This document shows positions 11,833 to 24,929 of a stretch of DNA of 64,000 bases, piece after piece (position 1 is the stretch's first letter; every line of letters begins with the position of its first letter). Origin of the DNA: Adineta vaga (lineage: Eukaryota; Rotifera); NCBI GenBank assembly GCA_021613535.1, contig CP075497.1, positions 6,324,001 to 6,388,000 of the forward strand, given 5' to 3'. Under the pieces are notes generated by a model that saw only the letters and a program-made list of their open reading frames with translations, was not told the DNA's origin and ran no database searches. A program made the position numbers and the translations under genes.

Positions 11833-12246
11833 ATGAAAATGACTGATTCGAATACTCCTCTATCTCAACCCGAACAAAGTTTGACTAAATTCAAAGGAAG
11901 TTTTACTGATCATCTTGCCAATGAACGAACATTTTTAGCATGGACAAGAACTAGTCTTGGAATTTATGCTTTCGGCTGTGCAATAACACGATTCGGTGGA
12001 ATAGAGAAGATTCCAATAGCATCAAAAAATTCATCTCGTGATCCAAAACCATTAATATCTGGTTTAGTTTTAGTTGCTTGTGGAATCATTACATTACTCT
12101 ACAGTATTTATCGATATTATCGAATTAATCGTCAAATAATCGAAAGAGATTTAACAGAAGTTTCTCAAATACGCGAACCCATTGGTGCATCATTAGTTTT
12201 ACTTTTATCACTAATTGGTATTCTAGTTATTTTTATAATTTTATAA
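11833..12246 (+). CDS. DUF202 (YidH-type) small membrane protein, intronless
   Basis: A single uninterrupted frame of 137 residues; the start is Met 11833, or Met 11839 two codons later. The signature DHLANERTFLAWTRTSL at residues 27-43 matches the conserved N-terminus of DUF202 proteins (bacterial YidH/YidG and the C-terminal membrane domain of fungal VTC proteins). Three hydrophobic helices follow at about residues 37-57, 73-95 and 117-137, the usual DUF202 topology. Function in this family is not established outside VTC, where the domain anchors the polyphosphate polymerase complex. It is the only intact gene here without an intron, which fits either bacterial origin or a retrocopy. Flanked by large non-coding stretches. 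Confidence 0.8.
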   Translation: MKMTDSNTPLSQPEQSLTKFKGSFTDHLANERTFLAWTRTSLGIYAFGCAITRFGGIEKIPIASKNSSRDPKPLISGLVLVACGIITLLYSIYRYYRINRQIIERDLTEVSQIREPIGASLVLLLSLIGILVIFIIL

Positions 12247-14283
12247 GTAAAAATAATAAATTAAAAATATCAATCATCATTCTATTACAAATATTTGTAC
12301 ATCTGTTTCCAAGTTTTTAGAAACATGTTTTAGTTTGTCGTATATTCAGTTAAATTTGTTTTTAAAAACTGATGCTTTATTTGAGATTTATTATTTGGTC
12401 TAATAATACAATCAGATTTCTTCTCTGGATACAAAATTCGATTCATTCGTTAAGATCTATGTGAAATTCATGACAGAATATATCTTCTCAATATGAATTA
12501 TTAACATGAAAAAAGAAGAAGAATTCCATTCTTCAATATTGAAATATATTGCTATTATCTTACTAATATATCCTATTCATATTCTTTGAATACATCTCCA
12601 AATTATAGATAGTATATATAGTCTCTATAGTCTCATATTTTTTAATCAATAGAAAGATAAAATCATTGTTTGAATGCGGTATATCTTAATCTTGTTTTCC
12701 TATTCAAAATACTTTGCTTGTTATTCTTTTTTCTTTCTTCCTCTCATAAATTCACACTCTCTCTCTCTCTCTCTGCAAACGAGAAGAAGAAGAAGAAGAA
12801 AAATGAGCGACCAAGTAACATTGAATTGATGCTATAAATGATGATTTACTTCTCTCACTCTCTTTTTTCTTTCTGTTTGTCTTCCGTAAGTAGTGTAGAA
12901 ATAATCAGTAAAAGATATATATATTTGGTAATGAAAAAAAAACGTGGAATAATGTATTAAAGATCAAAAGCGGTTAGGAATTGTATTTGCTTGTTGAAGG
13001 TATCCAGATGTCTGTTTGAATAACAAATATGCTTTTTTTTCCTGTTACTAATTCATTCTTAAGTAAATAAGAAAAAACTTAGTTATTATGGATAAATCTA
13101 ATAGATTCTTGAAAAGTCTTTATTTACTTCCAATGTCAAAATAGAAGTCGTCATTTAGTTCAATAGATAAGAGAAAGAAAACAGAGATTATTCTATTGAT
13201 TGTGTACTTCTTTTTTTCTCTCTTACTTTCTTTCGTTTGACATTAGTGATTATAAAAAGAATGCTTTACTTTTCTCTTTGTTGTCAACTCTTCACCGTTA
13301 CTATAATTAGAAAATTGAGCATGCATATGTTTATACGATCAACAGACATAAATGTCATTGTTCGCTGATATATTGCTTCAATAAGTTTTTGTTACTTTTA
13401 GCTACAAAAGAAAAAAAAACAGTCGTTATGATAGATATTTTCAATGTATACATTTTCTTAGAAATTGAATAAGAGTCGATGTTTTCTCACATGATGATGG
13501 TGGTTTTCTTCTGCTTGCTCCTTTCATACATTTCTTCCACTCATCATTAAGTATTATACAATAGTTGAGATGTGAGTAAGTACGATGCAATGTCTTTTAA
13601 TGATTACTTGAATATAATAATGTATAGAGAATGATAGTGTTATTCTGTAATATATGTAAAAAAAGAGAGAGAGAGAGAGAGAGAGAACGATCTATTTTCA
13701 GTAAGAATAGATTTCATTGGTAAAATGTCTACGTGCATGTAATAAAAAAAACGAATGAGACAGATAGATTAATATGGTATGTTCAGTGATTAATGCCAGA
13801 AGTCTTTTTTGTGTGTATTGATAAGAAAAACAAATCAGAGAAATAACAGCAAAAAGAAGTAAGAAAAAGATATTTGTATTGATTGAAGACTAAATTCAAA
13901 GATTTAAAATTAATTGAATTGAACAGTTCTTATTGAATTGTTTTATGCATGTGTGATGTATTGCATCATGTATATTGACATTGTTGAGTACTGCCTGAAG
14001 AAGTTTGACGACAAGATGATCTTTTTTTTTATAAGAAAGGAAAAGAGAATAGAGAGACGCATATTGTGAAAAGTGATAGTGTCATTTCTTCATTTTCTAT
14101 CTCATCTCTTTTCTTAAGCTCATATTGAGTGTCATAGATTTCTTCATAAAATTTGTTTTCTTTAGTATCTTTATTGATTTAATCAGATGTAAATATTTGT
14201 TTTACCTACATATTTTATATATTGTTTTCTTTATATATCATAGAAAAAAATCAGAATCGAAATGACTGAATGTCTCATAGAAA
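12247..14283. other. Non-coding 2 kb 5' flank of the large membrane-protein gene
   Basis: No coding frame. Contains a CT-dinucleotide tract near 12757-12773 followed by a GAA-rich tract, and a GA tract at about 13667-13686. Unusually long for this window, where neighbouring genes are often 100-300 bp apart; together with the kilobase introns downstream it suggests an extended regulatory domain. No specific elements identified. Confidence 0.45.
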
Positions 14284-17200
14284 ATGAACATCAGATCTAT
14301 TCGAATGATTATTTTTTTATCTATCGAATGTTTAACAAAATCAATACATATTCCTGATAATACAACAACAATAACAATGTTTATATTCACTACAACACCA
14401 TCATTACTTGAACATTATATAAAACGACGTTCATCTGTATACAATTTATCTACAAATTCGATAGAAAATGATTCACCTTCAACATTTGAACATTCTTATG
14501 ATACGAATACATTTAAAGATGTAACAAGTATGCAATTAAAAATCAAAAATAAAGAAGATATGTTAAATTTACTTTTAAATTTAGATTTAACAAAAACACA
14601 AATTAAAGTTATTATGACTGTCGTAATTATTATTGGTTTTATTATGTTCATTATTGCTGTATTTCGATTCAAGTGAGTAATTTTGTATTCATTAACATAA
14701 ATCTCGTCTACAATTTGATATGTTCATTGTCGAAATAACTAAAGTGTCGAGACACGGTTAACCGATTTATAAAGTATAGAAGAGATCGAACTAAGAAAAA
14801 GTTACTTTCAATGATGTGTACTTATCTGTAAGTGTTATTTATTTATTTATTGCATAATAAAATAGACTAAGATTGATGAACAAATGAAGATTATATACAA
14901 TCTTCGATTAAGTTGCTCTACTTAGAATTGGTTATATGTTATTCTCAAATCGAAAGTATTAGAAGAACACCTATTTTTAACATTTTTTAATTAAATAGAC
15001 AAAAAAATATATTCTACAATTTGATATTAAAAGATTCTATTAGATAATTTGACAATAAAAATAGAACAAATGAATTTATTCTTTTATTTTTGGCTCAAAA
15101 AAACTCTTTTCATGTTTCTCATATAGATATGTACTTGAATATCCTTCAAAATAATAGAACACATTATAAAATATTAAATGAAGTTCTTTGAATATGTTGA
15201 GAAAAAAATCTTTTATCTTTCGTAGTCAATAGTGATAGAAAAAGTGATGGTTTCCATTAATTTTTATAGTGAAAAAAAAATTCAATTTTCTATTCTTTTT
15301 TTTCTTCCTGATAATGGAAAATTAAGAGCTTAAATGAAGCTGAAAATGCTAGAAGTTAATGTATATACATTATCTGCTTAACTTTTCTTTTTCTAAATTG
15401 TCAAGCATTTTACTATCGTTATTCTCCATTGCATTACACGGAAAGGTAATATAAACATTTTGACTTTACATAAAATCGAATTTGGTTAGATTTTTCTATA
15501 TCGTGCAGAGAAATTAATATATATATATATATATTTATCATCTTTAAAATCCTTTGCCTTGAAGATAATCTCATCCGTATTGGCTTTTATAGATAGAGTT
15601 GGCAATCGAGCATTATATAATCATTTAATTTCCTTTCGAGAAGTGAAATGGGAAATCAAACTGTTATCTTTAATACATTGAAGACGTTCGTTTGATATTG
15701 AATTTTCTTGTTACAATAAAAACCTTTTAATCAACAATACAAATAAACTAACCGTAACACGTCAGATTTTCTTTAATAGATTTTTGTTTACTATCATTAG
15801 ACATCTATCTGTAAGGATAATATTCAACGTTGATGGATTCATTTCTTCTTTTATTTGTTCTTATCTTGATTGGAGATAGATCCTTATCAATGCAATTTTA
15901 GTCTTTATTATAATATGCTAATACAGTCATGCATAATAACGACAATGATTTGTCATTGCATTTCTTTCTCTTTTTTCTTTTTATTTAGACATATACATAT
16001 GTCTAAGGAATACATGCATACACTCATACATTAGAGCAAATCAGATTGATTTTCTTTGTATTTTGTCTATGTTGGTCGAAGACGAATTCATTGTTTAATT
16101 TGATAAAATAGAGGATGAATTTTCCCTTAGTTCCATTAACGTTTTTTTTTCTCTGAACGATGTGAACATTGTCTAAACATTAATACAATTATCATTGATG
16201 GTCAATATGTCCGTTTCTATTGAATTTAGGATTTCTCTCTTTCCTCTTTCTAGGAATGCATGTTGCGAACAAGATGCACACAAAATACAAACTGAAATCA
16301 TTCGCCATCGTATTTCACAATATAATGAACCAAGTTCTCGACGTGGAAGTATTGGAGTAAGTATTCAATGACAAAAAAAAACCATCAAGGTCAATGTATG
16401 AGCAAACAGCTGTGACATCCAACATAACGATTGAATAAGAGAAGAAAAAGAAAGAAAGAAAGATCTAAATGCAAGCAACTTGCTCTGTCTTTGATGCCCG
16501 AGAGCCGTCAATAATGATAAGAGCTGCCGGGTGCCTCTTAGAAAAAAGGCAATGAAGACATCGATCTATACTTACAAACGATATTATAGAAACAGAACAA
16601 ATATCAAAAACACATAAAAATTATTAGAGAAAGCAAGATAGGAAAATGAGAGGAATAGAAAAAAAACCGACGAACATCAGAGGGCGGCGACTTCTAAACC
16701 TACACGCGATCTATGTATGTTTGTGTTGAAGAAAAAAAAACTAGAAGTCGCAGAGCATATTGTTCAATCAGTCGACACCTCGTTGCTCTTGTCTGCACTG
16801 AATCCTGTTCCTTTCTTGTTCATTTTTTTCCTCTCTCTCTCTCTCTCTCTCTCACTCTTATTGCGTTTGTCTTTCCCAAAACGAGAATAGAAACAGAGAC
16901 ATGTCTGTTTATCAATGCTAGTTATTATTTATTGGCTTTTGTATGATGAACAGTAAGCAGTATTCATAAAAGCGCATCAATTCTCTCAAATGCATTATTT
17001 CTTCCGTCATTGTTGATTATTGTGTATATGTGCCAGTACGCATATATATCTCTTCTTCTGTTGATGTTCTTCAAACTTAGTCGATAAATTCTACGTCGTT
17101 CTATTCCCTGTCTTCTCTTTATCATTATCGTTGTCATCCATGAAGAAGAAAAGATTCACTATTATCACTTGTTAGAAGTATCCTAAACATAAAGTAATAA

Positions 17201-20200
17201 ATCGGTCTCGAGAAACTTACTTCGGCCACTTCTATATCTATTCTTATAATCAAGTGTTCTCTGTCTATACTGAAGAGATAGAAAAGAAAGAGACAGAGAG
17301 AGGAAATCATACAGATGCTTTTATTACTCTGTACATCCTAAGTACTTCGATGTAAGTATATACATATAGATATTTCGTAACAAGAAACTATCATTGATCA
17401 TAGTAAACATCGAGTAATTAGAAAAGCAAAAAAAAACAGAGATTCATCAGATAATCTTTCATTTATATTTTTTTAACCATCCCTATACTGATTTGGTAAA
17501 ATAACAAAATAAGTAATATATTCCTATTACATCATTATTATTTGTGGGATGTAATAATATCGAGTCTGTGTTTTTCTCTCATCTACTAGTATCTCTAGAG
17601 TAACTGTCATAGAGAGAAGAAAACGATGATTGTTTAGTTAGTGAACTAGAAGCGACGAGAGAAAGAAAGATTAGAAGTCGAAGAAACAATTGCATATCAA
17701 TCGATCATCATATTGACGAGTGATGATATGTATATATTTCATTTTGTGAGAAAAGAAATATGCTTCGAGTGAAAACATTCCTCTAAGACTTTGATTTAAT
17801 GCCTAGAGCTGACGAAAAACTTCTTCAGTCATAAATAAACATTTAATATATGTATATCAATCAATATGATCATTTTAGCGGAATGAGATGATGAATAAAG
17901 AAAGAAAGAAAAATCAAGTCAGACACTTGATATACTCATGTTTATATCGACCTTGAAGGAAAGGAACATCACGGAAATTTAACATGTTCCGTTCCGGATT
18001 TGCGTGACATGCTGAATATACTACTAACATCACTTGTCTTTCTTTTGCGTGTATATCCTATATGAAAATCAAAATAGACAGCCACATGTCTATTTCTCAT
18101 CATTTTGGGTAGATTGAGCTTTTCAATGTTTCTTTCCTTCTTTCTTACAATTTTTTTACTTGATTTTTCATGAATAAGGAGAGAAGATACAAAAAAAAGA
18201 GAAAGACTTTTTTTTCTTATTATAATCATATCATGAACAATTGTCATTCGTTGTCATCATGATGAATACATCCTGATAGTATGTGAATAGTGGATGTTTT
18301 AATCATTAGAAATCCTTTTTTCTCTTTGTTACATAGCAAGGTATTTAAATGTTTCTTTCTCTCCTTTGTTACATATGCTTCAACGCCTTTCACCGGTTTT
18401 CTCTCCTTTTTTTTAATACAAGTAAGCTAGTAATACTATGTTGTCATCAGTCGTTCATTTTGTAATGAGACGAGAGAATAAGAGAAGAATAAAGCACAAG
18501 AGACAGATGTGGAGCGCTTACGTAGAAAATTATTTTTTTTCTAAATCACTTCATTTTTATGTCCTTCAGGCTTTCTAAAGAATAGTCGTGCGTGTGTACT
18601 GGCAAGCTAGCTAATAGTCAATTTGTCTTTCGTTTTTTTGCTAGTGACGATTTTCATCTGATTAGAAGCAAAGCTAAATGGAAGTAAATCAATTTTATCT
18701 CAGTGCATGTTCAAAACATTGATAGAATGAACGTGTACTGATGATGATGATGATGATGATGATGACATGTTAGTTGTGCAATCGACTACATAGTTGGATT
18801 GATATGTGTATTTCTTAGTTGATTGTATATACGATATGTGAGCATTCGGAGCGTTCTATTACTCAAGAGAGAAGAGGGAAAAGAAAATAGATTTTTCTAG
18901 GCATTTTCTTCTCATCTTCATACCTAAAATAAGTGTTCCATTTATAGAAGAAAATCAGTGATGGTGAGTGTATTTAAGAAGTGAAAATGAATGATTTGAT
19001 CGGAATGAGTTTGATTTATATTTATTTATATATATTTATTTTAGTATTATACGCGGAAATATACACGAGCATCGAATTATCGTTTTGAAGAACAATTAGA
19101 TCCTTCCGTAGTTAAAAATCGATCAAGTATTCCTGTTTATGAGCAATTGTTTCAGTCCAAAACTGATATCATTCTTTCATCGTTACCTATAGAATCATCC
19201 ACGACAACAGCTCCTGTACAATCTCACTATGTCACATCCAATCATTCTGATAATCAACACGTATCTATTCCCATAAAATCAAATATACACAAATCATTTT
19301 CCACTGTTGGTATTACTCGGGTACGTTCTTCGTCTACTTTGTCCCTCTTCATTGAAATCTTTTCTCTTGTGAACAATCAGAAGCGCCATCTTAAGATTAA
19401 TAAATATGTCACCAGTAATTACAAGTCAATCAGTTGCTAAAACGCACACACGCATAGACACACTTGTTTATCTTACTATGCATAACTTCTTATAATCGCT
19501 TTTACTCATGTGCATAGAAAGATTGCCATTGCAAGTATTTGTGTGCACAGACATTCTTGCAGAAAATCGACATTAAATGATAAGATGGACAAGATTAATG
19601 ATCACCAATGAAGAAGTATCATTTTGTCTTATTATTGCTTAAAAGATTCGAATGATTATCTACACATGATTGAATAACAGGTGAAAGTTGTTTATATATA
19701 CATAAAGAGAGAGAGAGAGAGAGACAAAGATCGAGTTTGTTTCTTTAGACTAATCACTTTTTTTCTACTCTATTTATATCATTGTATATCGTAAAAGAAA
19801 TCATGAATATTTCATTATCATATTATTTACGGAGTGCTCTCGTACGATTAACATCCATCGATTAGACAAATATCGAAACTGTCAATCTTTTATAGAACAG
19901 ATAAACTGTGTAAAGATAAACGCAAATAAGGGCAATGTACATGATGTATATCGACACACACACACACACACATCTATACATGTATATGTGCAGTGTTAAT
20001 AATTAGATGCCATTTAAACTTCGTTTACCGTTCTTATTAGTGTATGTTTAACACATCGATCTAGACAGAATAACGATGTCAATTCGTCTGGGGACGAAAA
20101 TCAATTTCCTGTGCGTGCATAGCAGTAAACGGGCAGTTATACACAAACTCGTTTAAGTCTACTCTCTCTGTCACACCAAGTATGAAAACAGACAATGCTG

Positions 20201-20916
20201 TTAAGAAAAAGAAGAAAGTCATTTGAATATCCACTCGTTGTTTTTCTTTATTTCTTCTTTACTGACAGCTACTAAAATTCGATTTACTAAATAAGTATAT
20301 ACTTTAATTATAACAAAAAATGTTACATTGAAAAAAAAATATTCAGATGGCATTATAAGTAATCTAACACGTTTGAGGACATTTTTCTAGTATATGACAG
20401 TTTGTAAAGAATCAGAAGGAAAAAAAGGAAGAAAGAGGAAAACGTAACAGTCTCTTCTCTTCCAAAGTTCCTCTTTGAATTCATTATTCTAAGAGCAAGT
20501 GAAAATCCACTTCTGATTTCTTCGAATAAACTCTGTGATGAGTTTCCTTTTCTTTGCACATGACTGCTCATTCTTTCTTACCAACAGTTACAACTCATGC
20601 TGTTGACACTGTCATATCAGGTTTCTCTAGTCGAATCAACTGTCAGTTACAAGAAGAATTTATGTGTATTCATCAACAGCAGCATCAAAGAAATCAAGTA
20701 TAGAATGAGATTTATTCCTGTAGTCGTTTCTATCAACTAGTAAAGGATAACATTAACTCATCTGCATACATGTGCCCTATGTCGTCAACGATCGCGTATA
20801 TGTGTTTGTGTAGGCACAAGCTGACTTATGATTTCGTTAATGCAAATTGAATCTATCTGTTGTTCTTAGCAGTAGTAGTACTATTACTACTAGGACTAGA
20901 AGGAATAAGGAGTCGT

Positions 20917-20948
<32 letters not shown>

Positions 20949-23900
20949 CGTATGAGTGATGTCTCGGCTACTAGTCATTCAGTCAACAAACTCAAAGAAA
21001 AGAAGAAGAAGAAGAGGAAAAAGAAGAAATTGATGATGATGATGACGAAGATGAGAGAATATGCATTTCTCTTATATCTGGTCTCCTTCCCCTCTCTCTC
21101 TCTCTCTCTCTTTCTCGCTTTCATAGTCAATGTTACTGTGTTACTACGTTCGCTCGCTCACTCCCTCCCTCCCTCCCTCTCTCTCTCTCAGTCATCAACA
21201 ACAAATATCATAAATAGAGTAGAAAATACCATGAGAGCATACAGGACGAGAAAATACTCGCTGTCATGTTAATGAAAAAGAATGCGAATACAAGAAGAAT
21301 GTCGTTCGCCGAGCTAAACACAGAACAGTGAAACGTTCTCGAATCAATTGATATGTTTGGACTGTGTACATTAGTGTTGTTCTCATCATTTCAAAGATAA
21401 ACTACCTGTCATTATCGATATTTTCTTTTCCTCTCTAACCATTCATTCCATTCATCGACAATCCGGTCGTTTGATCCTCTGCACGGTACCACCACATATA
21501 TTGTGTCGTCCAAATACTGTTCGTTATTCACTTGTTTTTAACGTGCATGATCAACGACAACGACGAGGCAGTACTTCAAATCGATATATCAAAGTGTCGT
21601 CGCCAACGCTTCGTAAACTTTGTTTACCGTGTATTACAGCACGAAATCATCGTCAACAATATAAGCGTTCGCAACAAATAAATAAAAACAAAACATTAAA
21701 AAACAATCAACGACAAATTATCAATCCTTCAACCACTGAGAACAATGTTATTGAATCAATACAACGCTTAGAAATCAATCCAAAGACACATGATCCTAAA
21801 TCAACAATCTTACTGCTACACAGCAGTGAATATTTACATGAAAACGATGCTAATCAATCTGATGAGCAACATCAACATTTCGAGAAGACTTCATTTCCGA
21901 CTGGAAAGATAGAAGAAAAAAATGATGAGATATCGGTGGAAGCGGAAATAATAACGACAGAAGTAGTTTCAGAATCCGTATTACTAACATTATCATCACC
22001 TGAAAATGAAATAACGAGATCAAACATAGAGGATGTGGTAGGTACTTTTATAGTCGTCAGTTTGATTAATTTGAGAGTAATAATAAAAGTGATCATGTCA
22101 TTCATCTTCTTCCTTTTGGTTTTCTTTTCTTTTTTCTGTCTTCTTTTAATTCATCCTTATTTTTTTCTTACTAGTGTGATGATCATACGCCACTATTAAC
22201 ATCGGAACTTGCATCTACTATCAAAGATTCATCGAACCGTACTACTCGTAAATATTCGCTCAATGCTTTTTCATCCTTCGTACGTTCTTCAAACTCACAT
22301 CCGTTATCTTCTTCATCGACAACTTCAGTTATTACCAACAATAAGACAGCCGGTGATAATAAAAAAAATCGTCATAGTCTTGATTTGACATCTCAGCGGC
22401 AAGTTAATCTTTCATCTCTATTTCATCGTAATTCAATTACTCAACAATCGAAAACAGTTTGCTCAAAAACTAATTCTGCGAATATAAATTCACAAATATC
22501 ACCAACAAATACAACGACTCTTCCAGTCCAATATAATCAATCATCAGGGGTGGGTGATTCCGATAGTAGTAGCCGAACATCATTAATAAAAACTAAAGCA
22601 TCGAATTTAATTAAACCTCATCTAAGAAAAAAATCTTCGACAATTACACCAATTTCATCGACATCATCTTATCGAAAAGATTTCATGCAAAAGATTGAAC
22701 GTTTTCGTTTTATCGATGATAGTGCTTCGAGCACAACAACAGTTACATCACCTGTGGAAAGTACAGATCGTTTGAATGGTCATCAACCATGTAATCATCT
22801 AATTACAAGTGCTATTGAACAATTTGATGATTATGTTCGATCAAGATATTGTAATAATGATGAAATTAATTCTTATATTGATCGTCTCAATTCTGATATA
22901 TTAACAAATGGATCGTATTCAGATTTAAATATTCTCAATAGTACCAATGATAATTCAACGATGCAGAATGCTCAGGTTAATCAACAAACAATATCATTCA
23001 AGCCGGTGAATCATTCTACGTCTCAATCAGAAACAGTAAGTCTCGTTGTTTTCTTTTCCATGAAAATAAGATTGACATGTATGATCAAAAAATTTCAAAA
23101 ATATTTTTGTTTGAGTTTCATAAAACATAATATCCGACATACTTATCTATTATTTAAATCAGTTCCGTTCTAAATATATTAGATTTTGCTTTATTTCTTT
23201 TCTTTCTCGGGAAAAAAAAACAACCAGACCGACAATATTACTTAGAATAAAAAATTGAATTAGAAAGATAGGATTAATAATGTTCTTTTTCTTCTACAAG
23301 AATGGCTATCGTCAAGTAATACGTAATTCAACACCGATTGCAATTCCATCACGACCTGTTCATCCAATCGATAATCCTCCAATACGACCAACAACGATAA
23401 TAACAAATGAATATTCACGTTCCATGGATTTTCAATCAATAAATAATAATCATAAACATCACCTGAGGAAACAAGAACTTAGTCGACCGAATACACTTAT
23501 CAATCCTGCAACTATCTATGAAACATCTTCATCATCAATTGCTACTCTAACATCTGTACGTAGTTCAACCAGTTTAGAATTTGATGATGATATGAAACCA
23601 TCCGGTGTTCTTGTTGATGATGATTTTCTTCCGATGTCATCACCAGTTGATGATCATTTTTGGGATATGACTGCAACAACAAATAATCATCATAAATTTA
23701 AATCGACAAATAAAAATGAATGTTTTCCTAATGTTGGTTCATCACCTGATATTGAAGTGAAACATTTTGTTGTCGAATCAATGAATAAATTGACTTCAAC
23801 GATAGATCAACCATTTTCAGAAACATCGTGCGATGAAGATGATGATGATGATGACGATGATGATCAACATGATCATCATCAAACAAATTATAATCGACAA

Positions 23901-24685
23901 AAATTTTCTATTCAAGAATATAAATTAAAAGAATTACAAAAACCAATTGTTATTCATCGATCACAATTGAATCCATCCATTCATTCAACGGAATCAACTA
24001 CGCATTCAGACGATTTAATTTCAGTATCAGTTAATAAACTTTGTATGTTATTTTTCTTTCAATTCATTTAAATCTATATTTTGATCGTCTTTTAGCACTT
24101 GATCGTCAAAATGATGAATCGTTATTAGAAAAATTTGCATCAGCAAATACAGATTCTGTACCAATAACAATTCGTTCTCCACCATTTCGTCCACCTACAG
24201 CGAATGAGATGAATCTAGCATCTCAACAATGTCCACAGACAATTTTTGAAGAAGATGATACACAAGAAAGTTCTACAAATGATAATGTATCTGACGAAAG
24301 TGCTGATAATGGTGAAATTGATCTTGTACATGAATTTGAATTATCACAACAACAACAAGAACAAAACAAATCTAATAATACAAATCTCTGGAGTACTAAT
24401 GATCGAGATATATTCATATTGCAAGAAGATGATCTTCTTTCAGCAATGGTAACAACACCAACACAAATTTCAATAACCAATCGACCATTACCACCCTCAA
24501 TTATGAAAATGACTCAAAATAAATCAATTGATAGTATTGATGAACAACAAATTATGACAACGAATTCGTTGAAACCTAAAGTACGATTTAATCTTGATCC
24601 ACAATATGAACGTGAACGTGAATGGAATAAAGTTACCAAAATATTAGGAAACAGTGTAGAATGGACTGATGAATTTGAAGTATAA
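14284..24685 (+). CDS. Large single-pass membrane protein with long low-complexity cytoplasmic tail
   Basis: Exons 14284-14672, 16254-16356, 19045-19320, 20647-20697 (uncertain), 21375-22037, 22175-23035, 23301-24042 and 24096-24685 join in phase to about 1,220 residues. The start MNIRSIRMIIFLSIECL is a plausible signal sequence. A short Thr/Ser-rich ectodomain follows, then one transmembrane helix at about residues 108-127 (VIIIGFIMFIIAVFRF). The remaining ~1,090 residues are predicted cytoplasmic: Ser/Thr/Asn-rich, with Asp, Gln and His runs, and they end in the sharply different KPKVRFNLDPQYERERE..EWTDEFEV. KVRF fits the RVxF docking motif of protein phosphatase 1. No family recognised. 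Introns 1-4 are 1-2.7 kb, in contrast to the ~60 bp norm. Exon 4 could instead begin at 20588 if exon 3 ends at a phase-1 donor just upstream. A role as a scaffold or receptor is inference only. Confidence 0.7.
14673..16253 (+). other. Intron 1 (1.6 kb) of the large membrane-protein gene
   Basis: Donor GTGAGT at 14673, acceptor CTTTCTAG ending at 16253. AT-rich; no coding frame, RNA gene or mobile element seen. A TA microsatellite lies near 15518-15532. Confidence 0.7.
16357..19044 (+). other. Intron 2 (2.7 kb) of the large membrane-protein gene
   Basis: Donor GTAAGT at 16357, acceptor TTTTAG ending at 19044. Holds a CT microsatellite at about 16830-16852 and a GAT trinucleotide run at about 18739-18765. 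Short open frames here (for example 16713-16946) are microsatellite-driven. The region around 16480-16560 is more GC-rich than its surroundings but shows no recognisable element. Confidence 0.65.
19321..20646 (+). other. Intron 3 of the large membrane-protein gene (boundaries uncertain)
   Basis: Donor GTACGT at 19321. The best acceptor by sequence is at 20587 and the best by phase is at 20646. Contains a GA tract near 19706-19722 and a CA tract at about 19954-19970. No other gene seen. Confidence 0.45.
20698..21374 (+). other. Intron 4 of the large membrane-protein gene, microsatellite-rich
   Basis: Contains a GAT run (about 20920-20946), a second GAT run (about 21030-21044), a CT tract (about 21092-21111) and a CCCT tract (about 21162-21178). 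These repeats generate a spurious Met/Lys-rich open frame. The acceptor TTAG at 21374 leads into a phase-0 exon. Confidence 0.5.
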
Positions 24686-24929
24686 CATCGTCTATGTCTC
24701 AATTGACATCGAAAAAAGAAGACATCAGTCAGATTTCCTCTCTTTCTTTCTTTCTTTCTTTCTTTTATTTCCTTTATGTCCGGAGCTTAACCTACATGTT
24801 ATGTTGTACAGCTCTTTCTCTCTCTCTTAATATTTCTTCTGTTTTGTTTTTATTTTGTTCCTCAAGTAGATGATTTATTAGAACATTGCCAGATATATAT
24901 ATATATATATAAACGTTTTGGTTTTTATT
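24686..24929. repeat. Short intergenic with TTTC and AT microsatellites
   Basis: Convergent gap between the large membrane-protein gene and MRPL15. A TTTC tetranucleotide run lies at about 24742-24765 and an AT run at about 24895-24911. Confidence 0.8.

Noticed and set aside
16713-16946. Small open frame with Ser/Leu run
   Set aside because: Produced by a CT dinucleotide repeat in intron 2; no splice or homology support.
20847-21272. 141-codon Met/Lys-rich open frame
   Set aside because: Made by GAT, GAA and CT microsatellites inside an intron of the large membrane-protein gene.
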